DNA of 64,000 bases from Rehmannia glutinosa (lineage: Eukaryota; Streptophyta; Magnoliopsida; Lamiales; Orobanchaceae). Positions 32,701 through 43,269 of this stretch are shown here, in pieces. The DNA lies in assembly GCA_016081115.2 (NCBI GenBank), contig JABTTQ020002608.1, positions 186,001 to 250,000 of the forward strand. Reading direction: 5' to 3'. The notes under the pieces were generated by a model. That model did not search any database. It saw nothing but the letters and a program-made list of their open reading frames with translations, and was not told the DNA's origin. Position numbers and translations under genes: made by a program. Within the stretch, counting starts at the first letter, position 1, and each line of letters opens with the position of its first letter.

Positions 32701-33787
32701 AATCACAATAAAAAAGTATTCCAAATGGCCCATGGAGAATGAATGTTTGCGTCATATAACCGGAAATGAATATATTTTTTCCAACATCAAGCTACGATAG
32801 GGAGGAATGGTTATGTTTGGAAATGGCAATAGCAAAATCCTTGGCAATGGAGGCGTTAGTATTTATATTTTCTCTCTTAATGATGTTCTTTTTAATAAAG
32901 AAAAATACGTTATTTTCAAAAATGATAAAATGATCTGTGAAGCAAGTAGAAAATGCAATCTTTACAAAATTTGTACAAGTGATTTGGTAAGTCAAAATAT
33001 TTCTTGTCTTGTCGCTAGCAATAATTTAACTAGTTTTTGGCATAGGCGACTTGGACATGTTAGATACAAAAATTTACACATGTCAAAGAACTACCCAAAT
33101 TAAAATTTTAAAATATTGGCTTATGTGGCACTTGTCAAAAGAACAAATTAGTTAAAAGTAGTTTTATGCCCAAAGATGACATTTCCAAAACCAAGCCACT
33201 ACAACTTCTTCATCTAGATTTGTATGGGGACATAGGCACGGCAAGCGTAAGTGGAAAAAATTATACTTTCGTTATAGTTGATGACTTCTCAAGATATACT
33301 TGGGTTATTTTTCTTGGTAATAAAAATATGTGGCATATGAGTTTGCTAAGGTGTGTAGACTTACAGAAAATGAAAAAGAAGATACTATAAAATCTATAAG
33401 AAATGATCGAGGAGATGAATTTGATGGTGAATTTAGAGTCTTATGCAAAACCAAAGGATACGCATATAATTTTTCGGCACCGAGAACTCCTCAACAAAAT
33501 GGTATAGCCGAAAGAAAAAATCAGACATTACAAGAAGTATATTAGTTTATGCTCAATGAGTTTTCTCTTCCAAATATTTTATGGCCGAAGCCGTAAACAC
33601 CAATTTCTATGTTATAAATTGAGTTTATCTTCGTCCAAAAGTTGAACAAGACTCCATTATGAGCTTTAGAAAGGAAGAACACCAAATATTAGCTCTTCAA
33701 AATATTTTGTCGCAAGTGTTTTATCTTGAACACCAAGGATCAATTGAACAAACTTCATCATAAAGCTGATGAAGGAATATTTATGGG
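32700..33787 (+). pseudogene. Copia-3 protease remnant and integrase (broken)
   Basis: Near 32724-32762 the text WPMENECLRHITGN sits where Copia proteases have Asp-Ser-Gly, so the active site is gone. The pre-integrase zinc region follows (FWHRRLGHVRYKNL near 33038, CGTCQKN near 33130). The integrase core has HLDLYGDIG (first Asp, near 33214), VIVDDFSRYTWV, NDRGDEFDGEF (second Asp, near 33407) and PRTPQQNGIAERKNQTLQE with the third acid Glu near 33508. Frame changes lie near 33105 and 33345 and a stop at 33543-33545. Athila-B interrupts the C-terminal part at 33792. Confidence 0.82.
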
Positions 33788-33792
33788 GTACT

Positions 33793-35268
33793 TGTTAAGT
33801 TGGTTTTATACCAGTGTATTGAGTGCTCTAGACTAGGATTTTGCGTTGTTTTCGGATATTTTAGTGTCGTTTGAGTCGAGTTTGTGTCATTTGTTGTCAA
33901 TCAAGGTTCGGGACTGATCTTGATAGCCGAAATTGAGCAAAAATGGTGAAAAATGTGTTTCGGCAATTAAAATCGCATTTTAGAAGTTGAAAAGCGAAAA
34001 AATATCAAGCAAGACGAGCGCCCCTGCGCCAGTCGAAATTGGTACAGCAGCATGATGATGGTGGGTGTTGTAGCACACAAAAGCAAGGGTTGCAGCGCCC
34101 GGATTACAACGGCCAGGTTCGAGTTATTGTGAGGAAGATTGCAGCCGCCAGCGTGCGACGGAGGAAGATTGGTCGTGACTGCAGCTGGGGAGGAAGGCTG
34201 CAGCAGCGCTAAGCGTCGGCAGCCAGTGTACATTGATCTTGTGGCTGCAGTGCGCCAGAAAGAGCGAGGGACGAAGCCGGCCTTGCCGCGACGCACGCGA
34301 GGAAGGAACGCAAGCGCGACACGGGCTGAACGTGGCTGACTTAATTTTTGGGCCTTTTTGGATGGATTTTCGAGGGTTTCAAGCTATAAATACAAGAAGT
34401 CACGAAAATAAAAAGGGTCAGACATTATTTTGAGCATAACGCAATGCAAGAGACACAGAGCTAGGGATCGGGACGGGAATTGGAGGCACTTCTCATCTGG
34501 ACACAGAGAGAATTCCTTCTCTTTTCTTCTCAATTCTTTCTTTGCTTTTTTTTGTCAATTTTTGAGATGTATAATTATTTCTTTATGAGTTTTTGAACAT
34601 CCAACATGAGCTAAACCCATCTTTCTAGGGGATTGATGTAACTTACGTTTGAACCTATGTTTTGATTTGCAGTTTATGAAATTCGCATGTTAATTAATGT
34701 ATTTGTGATATTTGATTTGATTGCATCTGAATTATATGATCAATAATTTAGATTATTTGGCGTGTTTGATTTGACGCTCGAGAGAGGTAATTGAATGCCT
34801 GGCCATAGAATAGCATAACCTAGGGTTTCATAGAATCGAGAGGTTTATGAATCTTTTGAAGCCTGTGGTAGAATATTCATTGAGCCTATTTGGGTTTAAT
34901 TTATGATTTTTATAGAGATATCGAAATCAGAAATTAGAACCTAGAATCACTTGGCACTCGAGAGAGAAAGTGATAAGCGGTAGGAATATTGGCTTATAGA
35001 TTAATAACTTGTGATTAATGTACTGGATTGAAAACATAGGGGATAATTAGGTGAAATCAACCATCTAGAATTCATATCTTAAGTGTTTGATTAATTGTCT
35101 GAACCAATTATTAGTTTAATTTTAGTTTTCTTTTTAGTTTAATAAATCCTCACCTCTTTTCGATTTCTAGATAGAATTAAGCTATTTTAATTATAGTACT
35201 TAGTATAAAATTCGATAACAATCCCTGTGGAGACGATAACCCTACTTTCAAAACTATTTTAATTTCGA
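33793..35268 (+). repeat. Athila-B 5' LTR
   Basis: About 1.48 kb, longer than the 3' copy. It contains a GC-rich stretch (34015-34340, GCAGC-rich) just upstream of TATAAATA at 34385-34392; most of this is missing from the 3' LTR. The last part of the 3' LTR (CACCGTACACTTGCGG to GCAATCA) is missing here, so the exact 5' LTR end is uncertain. A frame at 34139-34339 within it is rejected as coding. Confidence 0.85.
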
Positions 35269-35271
35269 TTT

Positions 35272-35289
35272 TGGCGTCATTGCCGGGGA
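35272..35289 (+). other. Athila-B primer binding site (tRNA-Asp type)
   Basis: TGGCGTCATTGCCGGGGA differs at two positions from TGGCGCCGTTGCCGGGGA, the complement of the tRNA-Asp 3' end used by Athila-group elements. Confidence 0.88.
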
Positions 35290-35395
35290 TTGTTTTATCC
35301 TATTTTAAACTAATACTATTACCAAGTAGTCTTAATACTAATCTGGACTAGTTTAGGAATTATAATTTCGTTTTTCTCATTTGATTTGTCTGTTT

Positions 35396-36800
35396 ATGCG
35401 AGATTCCAACAATACTAATTTGCTTCCTTTTGATCCAGAGATTGAAAGGACACTTCGAGCAATCAGAGTAGCAAAGCAAGTAGAGAATCGAGCAATGGCA
35501 GAAGACGGAGACAATGAGAATAATGGAAATCGGGTCGTGAATGTGCCACCACAGCCTGAGGCACCAGAAAGGGCAATCCGGGATTACTTTATACCGACCG
35601 TGAACCAGAGCTACTCTGGAATTGTGCGCCAGCCCATTAATGCAAACAATTTCGAATTGAAACCGGGCCTCATAAGCATGGTTCAGCAGAATCAGTTTGG
35701 GGGGAGTCCAGTGGATGATTCGAATACACATCTGGCCATGTTCTTGGAAATTTGCGACACCATCAAGATGAATGGTGTGACTGATGAGGCCATTAGATTG
35801 AGGCTTTTCCCATTTTCACTCCGGGATAAGGCCAGGCAGTGGTTACAAACGTTCGCCCCTGGGAGTATCACGAGTTGGGATGATCTGACTCAAAAATTCT
35901 TAGCGAAATTCTTCCCTCCCAGTAAGACACTCAAACTAAAGAGTGAGATAGCCCAGTTCCAACAAATTGATTTTGAGTCGTTATACGAAGCTTGGGAGCG
36001 ATTTAAAGATCTGTTGCAAAGATGCCCACAGCATGGCTATGCAGACTGGCAGAGACTTCAATATATTTACAATGGGTTGAATGGGCATACAAGAACGATA
36101 CTAGATGCGGCATCAGGAGGTATATTGATGGCTAAAACACCGACTGAGGCCTTACTTCTACTTGAAGAAATGGCCACAAACAGCTATCAATTGCCCTCCG
36201 ATAGATCAGCGCCAAATCCAGTTGCCGGTATTCTTGAGTTTGATACAATGTCAGCTTTGGCAGCTCAAATCTTAAGTCTGACAAAGCAATTGGCAATCAT
36301 GAATACCGGCGCACACACCAACAAAGTCGCACTTCCACCCGCAGCCGTTCACGCAACCTCCACTCACGAGGCCGAGCAAGTCAATTATGAATAACTAGGA
36401 TTTTAATAACAGAGGTAATCAATTACCGACTCACTACCACCCGGGACTTCGCAATCATGAGAATCTCTCTTATAGCAACAACAGGAACATATTGAATCCA
36501 CCTTCGGGTTATCCAAACCCATCCAGTTCCAATGCACTCGGAGATGAAAACAAGCAGTCGCTAGAGGATATGATCGGCTCATTCATAGGAGAGACTAGGA
36601 ATCGAATAAATAGGAGTGAGGCGCAGATTGATGGTCTGAATACTAAGATGAGCATAATGGAGACGCATATTAGGTCAATCGAGACACAACAGGTCAGTTG
36701 GCTACAGCCGTGAATTTATTGCAGCAGAAGGGAAAGTTCCCAAGTGACACAGAGGTCAATCCGAGAGAGCGCTGCAATGCGATTTACGTGAAAAAGGAAG
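35396..36800 (+). pseudogene. Athila-B Gag (broken after the core)
   Basis: I start at the ATG at 35396 (MRDSNNTNLLPFDPEIER), about 105 bases after the primer site. The open part to 36394 holds the Retrotrans_gag core: RAIRDYFIPTVNQSYSGIV, INANNFELKPGLISMVQQNQ, LRLFPFSLRDKARQWLQTFA, FFPPSKTLKLKSEIAQF and SLYEAWERFKDLLQRCPQHG. It ends at QVNYE then TAA, through a one-base shift; the following Gag linker continues at about 36395-36713 (THYHPGLRNHENLSY; QSLEDMIGSFIGETRNR) and stops at 36711-36713. The core is well preserved. Confidence 0.88.
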
Positions 36801-37455
36801 CAAAAATTCACTGCTCCTGAAATCACCTATTTATGCGAAACCAGTGGAATCCAAGAAAATGAAGTTGGAAGATTTTGAGACTGTCTATTTGACAGAGGAA
36901 TGTAGTGCAATAGTCCAGAGTAAACTACCTTAGAAAATGAAGGATCCAGGGAGTTTTACTATTCCTTGTACTATTGGAGGAGTTTTCTTTGAGAAACCAC
37001 TTTGTGATCTTGGGTCCAGTGTGAATCTTATATCTCTCTCTGATGTGACGAAGTTTGGGCTCAGGGAGGTGAAGCCGTCCAATATCACTTTGCAGATTGC
37101 TGATCGATCCATCGCCTATCCGTGGGGAATCATTGAAAACGTATTGTTAAGAATTAATAAATTTATTTTTCCTGGGGATTTTGTAGTGTTGGACGTGAAC
37201 GAGGACAAGAAAATACCTATCATCTTCGGGCGACCATTTTTAGCTACAGCACGGGCTTTGATCGATGTAGAAACGGGTGACCTAACTATGCGGGTAAATC
37301 AGGAGAAAGTCGTATTCACCATCCATCCAACCAACAGGCTAAAATTTGAATTAAATGATGGTAAGCAGATGGTTGGGAATATAGCTGAAGACATTGGAGG
37401 TTGGGAAGTTTCTAAGGGAAACGTGGATAACATGCCTATTGGAGCCCCAACTTGA
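36800..37455 (+). pseudogene. Athila-B aspartic protease
   Basis: A retropepsin-type protease with DLGSS at 37006-37020, ADRSIAYPWGIIENVL, DFVVLDVNEDKKIPIIFGRP and FLAT, so the active-site and Gly-Arg motifs are intact. A TAG at 36931-36933 (KLP stop KMKDPGSF) lies where Athila-C has CAG, so it looks like a C-to-T change. The open stretch 36937-37455 would give a protein of 172 residues from the ATG at 36937. The stop is followed at once by the post-pol hairpin: no polymerase or integrase. Confidence 0.85.
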
Positions 37456-37500
37456 GGATAATCTGACATAGTCTGGCTGAAGACTGTAAACTTAGCGCTT

Positions 37501-37518
37501 CTTGGGAGGCAACCCAAG
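37501..37518 (+). other. Conserved hairpin of the post-pol junction, Athila-B
   Basis: CTTGGG-AGGCAA-CCCAAG, preceded by CTTAGCGCTT. The outer pair is C-G where Athila-A and Athila-C have G-C, which keeps the 6-bp stem. It follows the protease stop by 45 bases. Confidence 0.85.
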
Positions 37519-39535
37519 CCCCTTTTATTCCTTTCATAGTTTTAATTTAATTTAGTAGTTGTTTTTGTTTTTTTCTGATTTTTTTTTTTTGCATTTTTAG
37601 GAGTAGTAAGTTGCATCATACCCCACCCCTCTTATTTGTGCAAATCCCACATATCCCACTCCATCTTCACAAAGGAGCATTATAACACCACACACACCAT
37701 ATTCATCTCCTCCACTCATTATTTGGTAAGTTTGCAACTTCCAAACCCCACCTCATGGTCTTCCCTATCTTGTGATTTTTAGTGTGATTGGATTGTAGAA
37801 GTGCTAGGATAATTGTTGTTGATTTGTTGTTTGTGGATTGGTTGATCATGTTAGACTTAGGCTTGGTATTGAATTTTGGGATTGAATTGAGTTATCCATT
37901 GCATTTACTATCTTTGCCCAAAGTCATGCATATGAGGTGTTTGATTAAATGCCCCAATGACAGTTTTAAATTGTTTAGTGCTATCTTGCATATCTATGCT
38001 TATGTTTTTGACATGGCACTATATTTTCCACTTGGGTGCATCATGTACGTACTCTGATTTTCGATTTCTCACCCATAACCGAATTCCTTGGTTCCACGAG
38101 TTTTGTTTTCTTGTCTACCTTGCTAGGTTGCAAAGATGCGAAGCCAAAAAGGGGCTGGACCAAGGCGAATGGGAAGAACAAGACCACACCTCGGAGGCAT
38201 ACAACACCCACGAGCTTGTGCACCAGGATGCATTGTGAGCTTATACAAGACACCTCATACACGTAGTAGTACCACATGACTTAAGGATCCTTCGCTCCAC
38301 GGCTACCAGGAAAGTCCTTTTTCCACCTCGCCATTGGGGACAATGTCGTTTTAAGTTTGGGGGGTGCAGTTTGTTTTTATTCTTCAAGTAGAGTCTTGAG
38401 TTAAAAAAAACGAATAAAAAAAGAAAAAAGAGTTCAGAGTCGAGTCGGGTCATCTGTAAAACTGTGAAACTGCATGACTAGAATTTGTTGAATATGAGTG
38501 GAACGGTCAAAAGAGCATATGTTTGAACTGTGATTTAATCTTCTTTCCATTAATTCCATCTATGTGCTTAACTCTGTTGATTTATTTGGGGATGATTTAT
38601 GCGGTTGCGTGTTTCTTTTATGATCCCACAAGATTCTACAACTTGTCTGATCACTAGTCAAGGCGAAATACTAGGTGAAGTAATTTAGGCCATCTTTGAA
38701 CAAGCCAAAGCCTAGAATCCCTACCTTTGTATTATATTTTCCCTAGTGTCCCCTTTTGAGCCTTATAAACCCGTTTCTTTGGCAACCAATCTAATATCCA
38801 TAGCCTAAAAATGTGAAAATCCTAATCACCCATCACTCATACACACAAAGTATAGAAAAATATTGAAGGTTGAGGAGGGTATGATGAGAAGGGTATGTAT
38901 TTAATTGAATAAAGTTGCCCGAGAAAAGAAAATATGAAACCCCATGTATGCAAAAGAATAAGTTTGGGGGTTCCGAAAAAAAAAATATAAAAAGAAAATG
39001 AAAAACAATCAGCGGGATTGAAGGTTCATAAACATTGGAGATGTCAAAGAGTGAAGGGTAGTAGCTTATTGATAATTCGAAGTGTTAATTGTGTGTTTGG
39101 GTGATTTGAGCCACTTAATCCCATATTTTCTTACCTTACCCTAAGCCCACATTACAAGCTTTAAAAGTCCTATTGATCCTTGTATTACATTAGCCTACAT
39201 TAGTGGAGATTAGTGTGAAAGACAAGCCTATGGAGTCCGGTAAGCATCTCATCTCTATATTCAAAAAGTGGATCATTTTGAAAACACTTGATTGCGTGAA
39301 TCTATCTGGATAATGAAAATAGGGTTGACATGAACATTCAACCTTCATGATCACATTGTGAAAATACGCGCTTGATTGATAGTGAAACAAAATTTGACGA
39401 ATGAGTTTGGTTGTGAAGTTTTGCAGTTAGTCCGTTTGAGTCAGTCGTCTTTAATTTTTTGTTTCCTTCATGTTTGTTGATTTTATAGAGTCTGTAATTG
39501 CTTGAGGACAAGCAAACGTCTAAGTTTGGGGTATT
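37519..39535 (+). other. Athila-B 3' region: ORF3 remnant, polypurine tracts
   Basis: A conserved candidate splice acceptor (CTACCTTGCTAG, ending 38126) is followed by ATG at 38136 and about 30 basic codons (MRSQKGAGPRRMGRTRPHLG). The rest of ORF3 is deleted. AAGTTTGGGGG-type tracts are at 38353-38363, near 38960 and at 39522-39531; the last primes plus-strand DNA next to the 3' LTR. Remaining DNA is noncoding, with phrases shared with other Athila 3' regions (GGCCATCTTTGAACAAGCC near 38689; TTTTGAGCC near 38754). Frames at 37788-38266 are not convincing as proteins. Confidence 0.65.
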
Positions 39536-40612
39536 TGTTAAGTTGGTTTTATACCAATGTATTGAGTGCTCTAGACTAGGATTTTGCGTTATTTTCGGGT
39601 ATTTTAGTGTCGTTTGAGTTGAGTTTGTGTCATTTGTTGTCGTTCGAGGTTCAGGACTGATCTTGATAGCTGAAATTGAGAATTCCTTCTCTTTTCATCT
39701 GGACACAGAGAGAATTCCTTCTCTTTGTTCTCAATTGGAGGCACTTCTCATCTAGACACAAAGACACAGAGCTAGGGTTCAGGAAAGCAATTGGAGGCAC
39801 TTCTCGCTGGACACAGAGAGAATTCCTTCTCTTTTCTTCTCAATTCTTTCTTTACTTTTATTTGTCAATTTTTGAGATGTATAATTATTTCTTTATGAGT
39901 TTTTGTACATCCAACATGAGCTAAACCCATCTTTCCAGGGGATTAATGTAACTTACGTTTGAACCTATGTTTTGATTTCAAGTTTATGAAATTCGCATGT
40001 TAATTAATCTATTTATGCTATTTGATTTGATTGCATCTGAATTGTCTGATCAATAATTTAGATTGTTTGGTGTGTTTGATTTGACGCTCAAGAGAGGTAA
40101 TTGAACATCTGACCATAGAATAGCATAACCTAGGGTTTCATAGAATCGAGAGGTTTATGAATCTTTTGAAACCTGTGGTAGAATATTCATTGAGCATAAT
40201 AGAGTTTAATTTGTGATTTTTATAGAGATACCGAAATCAGAAATTGGAACCTAGAATCACTTGGCACTCGAGAGAGGAAGAGATAAGCGGTGAGAATATT
40301 GGCTTATAGATTAATAACTTGTGATTAATGAACTGGATTGAAAACATAGGGGATAGCCCAGGTGAAATCAACCTCTAGAATTCATATCTTAAGTGTTTGA
40401 TTAATTGTCTGAACCAATTATTAGTTTAATTTTAGTTTTCTTTTTAGTTTAATAAATCCTCATCTGTTTTTGATTTCTAGATAGAATTAAGCTATTTTAA
40501 TTATAGTACTTGGTATAAAATTCGATAACAATCCATGTGGAGACGATAACCCTACTTTTAAAACTATACTAAAACTTGACACCGTACACTTGCGGTAAGA
40601 ATTTCGCAATCA
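39536..40612 (+). repeat. Athila-B 3' LTR, internally shortened
   Basis: 1077 bp, TGTTAAGTTGG to TTTCGCAATCA. Compared with the 5' LTR it lacks about 500 bp after ATAGCTGAAATTGAG (39667-39681), where the 5' copy has the GC-rich block and TATA region. At the break a short unit with GAATTCCTTCTCTTT is repeated three times (39680-39835), as in a slippage or end-joining scar. Confidence 0.85.
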
Positions 40613-40617
40613 GTACT

Positions 40618-41621
40618 CGACTAAGAGCAAACCATATCGGATATAACAAGACAAGCTTGGTGGTTGAAGAATCTATTCATGCCAAATTCAATAAAGCCTC
40701 TGGTGTTGAAAAAATACCAAATGATGATAGTCATGAAGAAGATGGAGTCGAACCAGTTGTTCCAAACATTATTACTCTAGATGATCAACCTTCTACGTCA
40801 AATATTCAGCAAGAAGATACGGGTGATGCATTGGATCTTCTCGTGGCATTAATATTTAAATAAGATCATCCAAAAGATCTTATAACTAGGGATCCACTTG
40901 ACAAAGTCATGACAAGGAGAAAATTTGCCGAAAAAGCTCTTATATCTCAAAAAGAGCCAAAAATGCAAAATGAAGCAATTGAAGATGAATATTAGTTTCT
41001 AGTGATGCAAGAAGAGCTAAATTAATTTGAAATGAATGATGTTTGGGAACTTATGCCTTGTCCTCCATCACAAACTATCATCGAAACAAAATGGGTATTC
41101 CGGAATCAGCTAAAAGATCAAGGCAACATTATTCGAAATAAAACAAGGTTAGTAGCTCAAAGTTATTGTCAAGAAGAATGTATTAATTATGATGAAACTT
41201 GTGCACCCATAGCACGTTTAGAAGCTATTCATGTTTTACTTGCTTATTCTTGTTTTAAAAATTTTAAATTTTACCAAATGGATGTTAAATCCGCCTTTCT
41301 AAATAGTTTTATTTAAGAAGAAGTCTATATTAAACAACCTCCGGGTTTGAAAATTTTCTAGACCAAATGATGTTTATAAACTTAAAAAGGGCTTTATATG
41401 GTCTCAAACAAGCACCTCGAGCATGGTATGATAGACTAAAGAAAATGTTTTGACAAGAGGCAAAGTTGATACAACTCTTTTTGTTTTTGAAAAAGGTCAA
41501 GATAGACTCTTAGTTCAAATATATGTAGATGATACTATTTTTGGTGCTACTCATGAATCCTTGTGCAAGAAAATTTCTAAGTTAATGCAAGGTGTATTTG
41601 AGAAGAGCATGATGGGAGAAC
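40618..41621 (+). pseudogene. Copia-3 integrase tail and reverse transcriptase (broken, cut by Athila-C)
   Basis: After the Athila-B TSD the integrase C-terminal linker continues (VVEESIHAKFNKASGVEK). The RT runs from about 41032: MNDVWELMPCPPSQTIIETK, WVFRNQLKDQGNIIRNKTRL, FYQMDVKSAFLN with the first catalytic Asp, a stop at 41314-41316, then GLYGLKQAPRAWYDRLKKMF and YVDDTIFGAT with the active-site pair (41525-41536). Athila-C is inserted at 41622, so RNase H and the 3' LTR are not in the window. Frame breaks near 41350 and 41440 make it inactive. Confidence 0.85.
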
Positions 41622-43110
41622 TGATTGGAATGTGTTTTGCATGTATTTTGGGCTTAATTATAGTTAGAATTAGTTGCAATGCATGCATTACATGAGTAAA
41701 AAGGGCTTTATTTCTGTTTTGTGGAAAAGGTATTACACTTTGCTCGTTCTGTAGGAATTGAATGATAATTGTAGCATTTTGGCAATAATTCGGAGCATTG
41801 CGGTAAAGAACCGTCGATATTAGAAGTAACGTACGATGTTTGGAGTTGAATCGAGAAGAAGTTAGATGAGCTAGGCGAGAAACGAAAACAAACGAAGACA
41901 TATTAGCTCTAGCAGGTGCGCACGGGCAGGGCGTGCGTCCATAGCACGGCCCGTGCGCTAGCCAGAACTGAGACTCAAGCCACAGCAGGACACATAGGCT
42001 GGTCGTGCGTGATGCGCACGGCCCGTGCGCCCTTTAGCAAAAAGAACAATTCTTGCGGTACCTGGTACGGGTTGGGCGTGCGCTATGCGTACGGCCTGTG
42101 CGTCTGTGTGGGAAAACAGAGTTTGACAGCTCATAAACTAGGTTTTGACCCAGACGGAGTACAAATAGAGACGAGGCGGCCACAAATGAGGACACATTGA
42201 TATTTGCCCTAGAAAGTAGAGAAAAAGCAATCTTCCACCGGAGAATTGGAGAGATCGATCAAGGCCACAACAACACACTTGAGGATTGAAGATAGATCGA
42301 GAGATCATTGACGTCCCCGAGTTTTTACTCATTCCATCGTATGATTTACTTTTTATTAGTTAGATATGAACTTGAATAATTTGTCTATGGATTATTTATT
42401 TTCTATGCCTGGCTAAACATCTCGTGATTCCCGAATTTGGGATTAGGTTAATGGATACTTTTATTGGATGATTAATTGCAATTGAAGTTATTGTTTTCCA
42501 ACCCTATTCGAATACTTTGTTTTAATTCTTGTTTCATCAAAACGCGTTTGGTTTAACTTGCTTTGATGTATTGATTCATAATTCAAAAGATGAGTTTCAA
42601 TACTAGATCTGTGAGTACTTGACATGAATATTTGCAAGATTGAGAAGTCTGTGAATATTTGTGAGGATATTTAAATCTTTTGTGCTTTTGGGAGTTGGAT
42701 ATCTCATGTTTAGTAGAGATGCTAGCATAGATATTTCAATCAACGTTTTTACATGCATCTCGAGAGAGAGGGTAAAATACTTTTGTGATTGTCGTAGAGG
42801 GAAGAACAATAATAACTTTGTTGATGATTAATCTGATAATAAAAGGGGATATTAACTAAAACCATAACCCAGGAATCCATTCATCTCCTTGATCTTTCAA
42901 TCACTCTTTACTTTGTCGTTTTAGGATAAATTCTTGTTTTTGCATTAATAAAACCAATCCATCAAATTTCGATCGTCTGGATAAAAATAAGGCTATTACA
43001 ATCCCAATACATAGTACAATAATTTATTAGTCCCTGTGGATTCGACCTTGCTAACCCTATTCTATAAACTGCACCGTACAATTGCGGTGAAGCTAAAAAT
43101 AAGACGAACA
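41622..43110 (+). repeat. Athila-C 5' LTR
   Basis: 1489 bp, TGATTGGAATG to AAGACGAACA. The last 300 bases resemble the end of the Athila-A LTR (GTGGATTCGACCTTGCTAAC; ATTGCGGTGAAGC), so A and C are related families. Three palindrome units (near 41918, 41990 and 42066) lie upstream of a weak TATA-like ACAAATAGAG at 42161-42170. Confidence 0.9.
41915..42110. repeat. Array of three GC-rich palindromes in the Athila-C 5' LTR
   Basis: Units such as GCGCACGGGCAGGGCGTGCG followed by CACGGCCCGTGCGC repeat with a spacing of about 72-76 bp. The same three are at 59660-59850 in the 3' LTR. The outer arms are GCGCACGGGC and GCCCGTGCGC; the spacers are unrelated to those of the Athila-A LTR. Confidence 0.82.
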
Positions 43111-43116
43111 AGTTTT

Positions 43117-43134
43117 TGGCACCGTTGCTGGGGA
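43117..43134 (+). other. Athila-C primer binding site (tRNA-Asp type)
   Basis: TGGCACCGTTGCTGGGGA begins six bases after the LTR and differs from the tRNA-Asp complement TGGCGCCGTTGCCGGGGA at two positions. Both are G-to-A or C-to-T changes. Confidence 0.9.
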
Positions 43135-43269
43135 CTAATTAAATTTTTAATACTAATATTGCGATAAATAGAATTATTTTTAATTTAGACATTTTCTTTT
43201 TTTTTATTTGTTGTTTAATTTTACTCCTACTGTGTTTGACTTGTTTTCTTTAGTTGGTTCAGGTAGTGC

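Larger units (their letters stand above)
33793..40612 (+). mobile_element. Athila-B, Ty3/Gypsy retrotransposon lacking pol, nested in Copia-3
   Basis: LTRs start TGTTAAGTTGG at 33793 and 39536. The perfect TSD GTACT is at 33788-33792 and 40613-40617, and Copia-3 resumes exactly behind it. Order: 5' LTR, tRNA-Asp-type primer site 35272, Gag 35396, protease to 37455, post-pol hairpin 37501, a short ORF3 remnant near 38136, noncoding 3' part, polypurine tract 39521, 3' LTR. No RT or integrase is present; only 45 bases separate protease stop and hairpin. Confidence 0.92.

Noticed and set aside
34139..34433. GC-rich frames in the Athila-B 5' LTR
   Set aside because: They lie upstream of the TATA box in the LTR, are absent from the 3' LTR and match no known protein.
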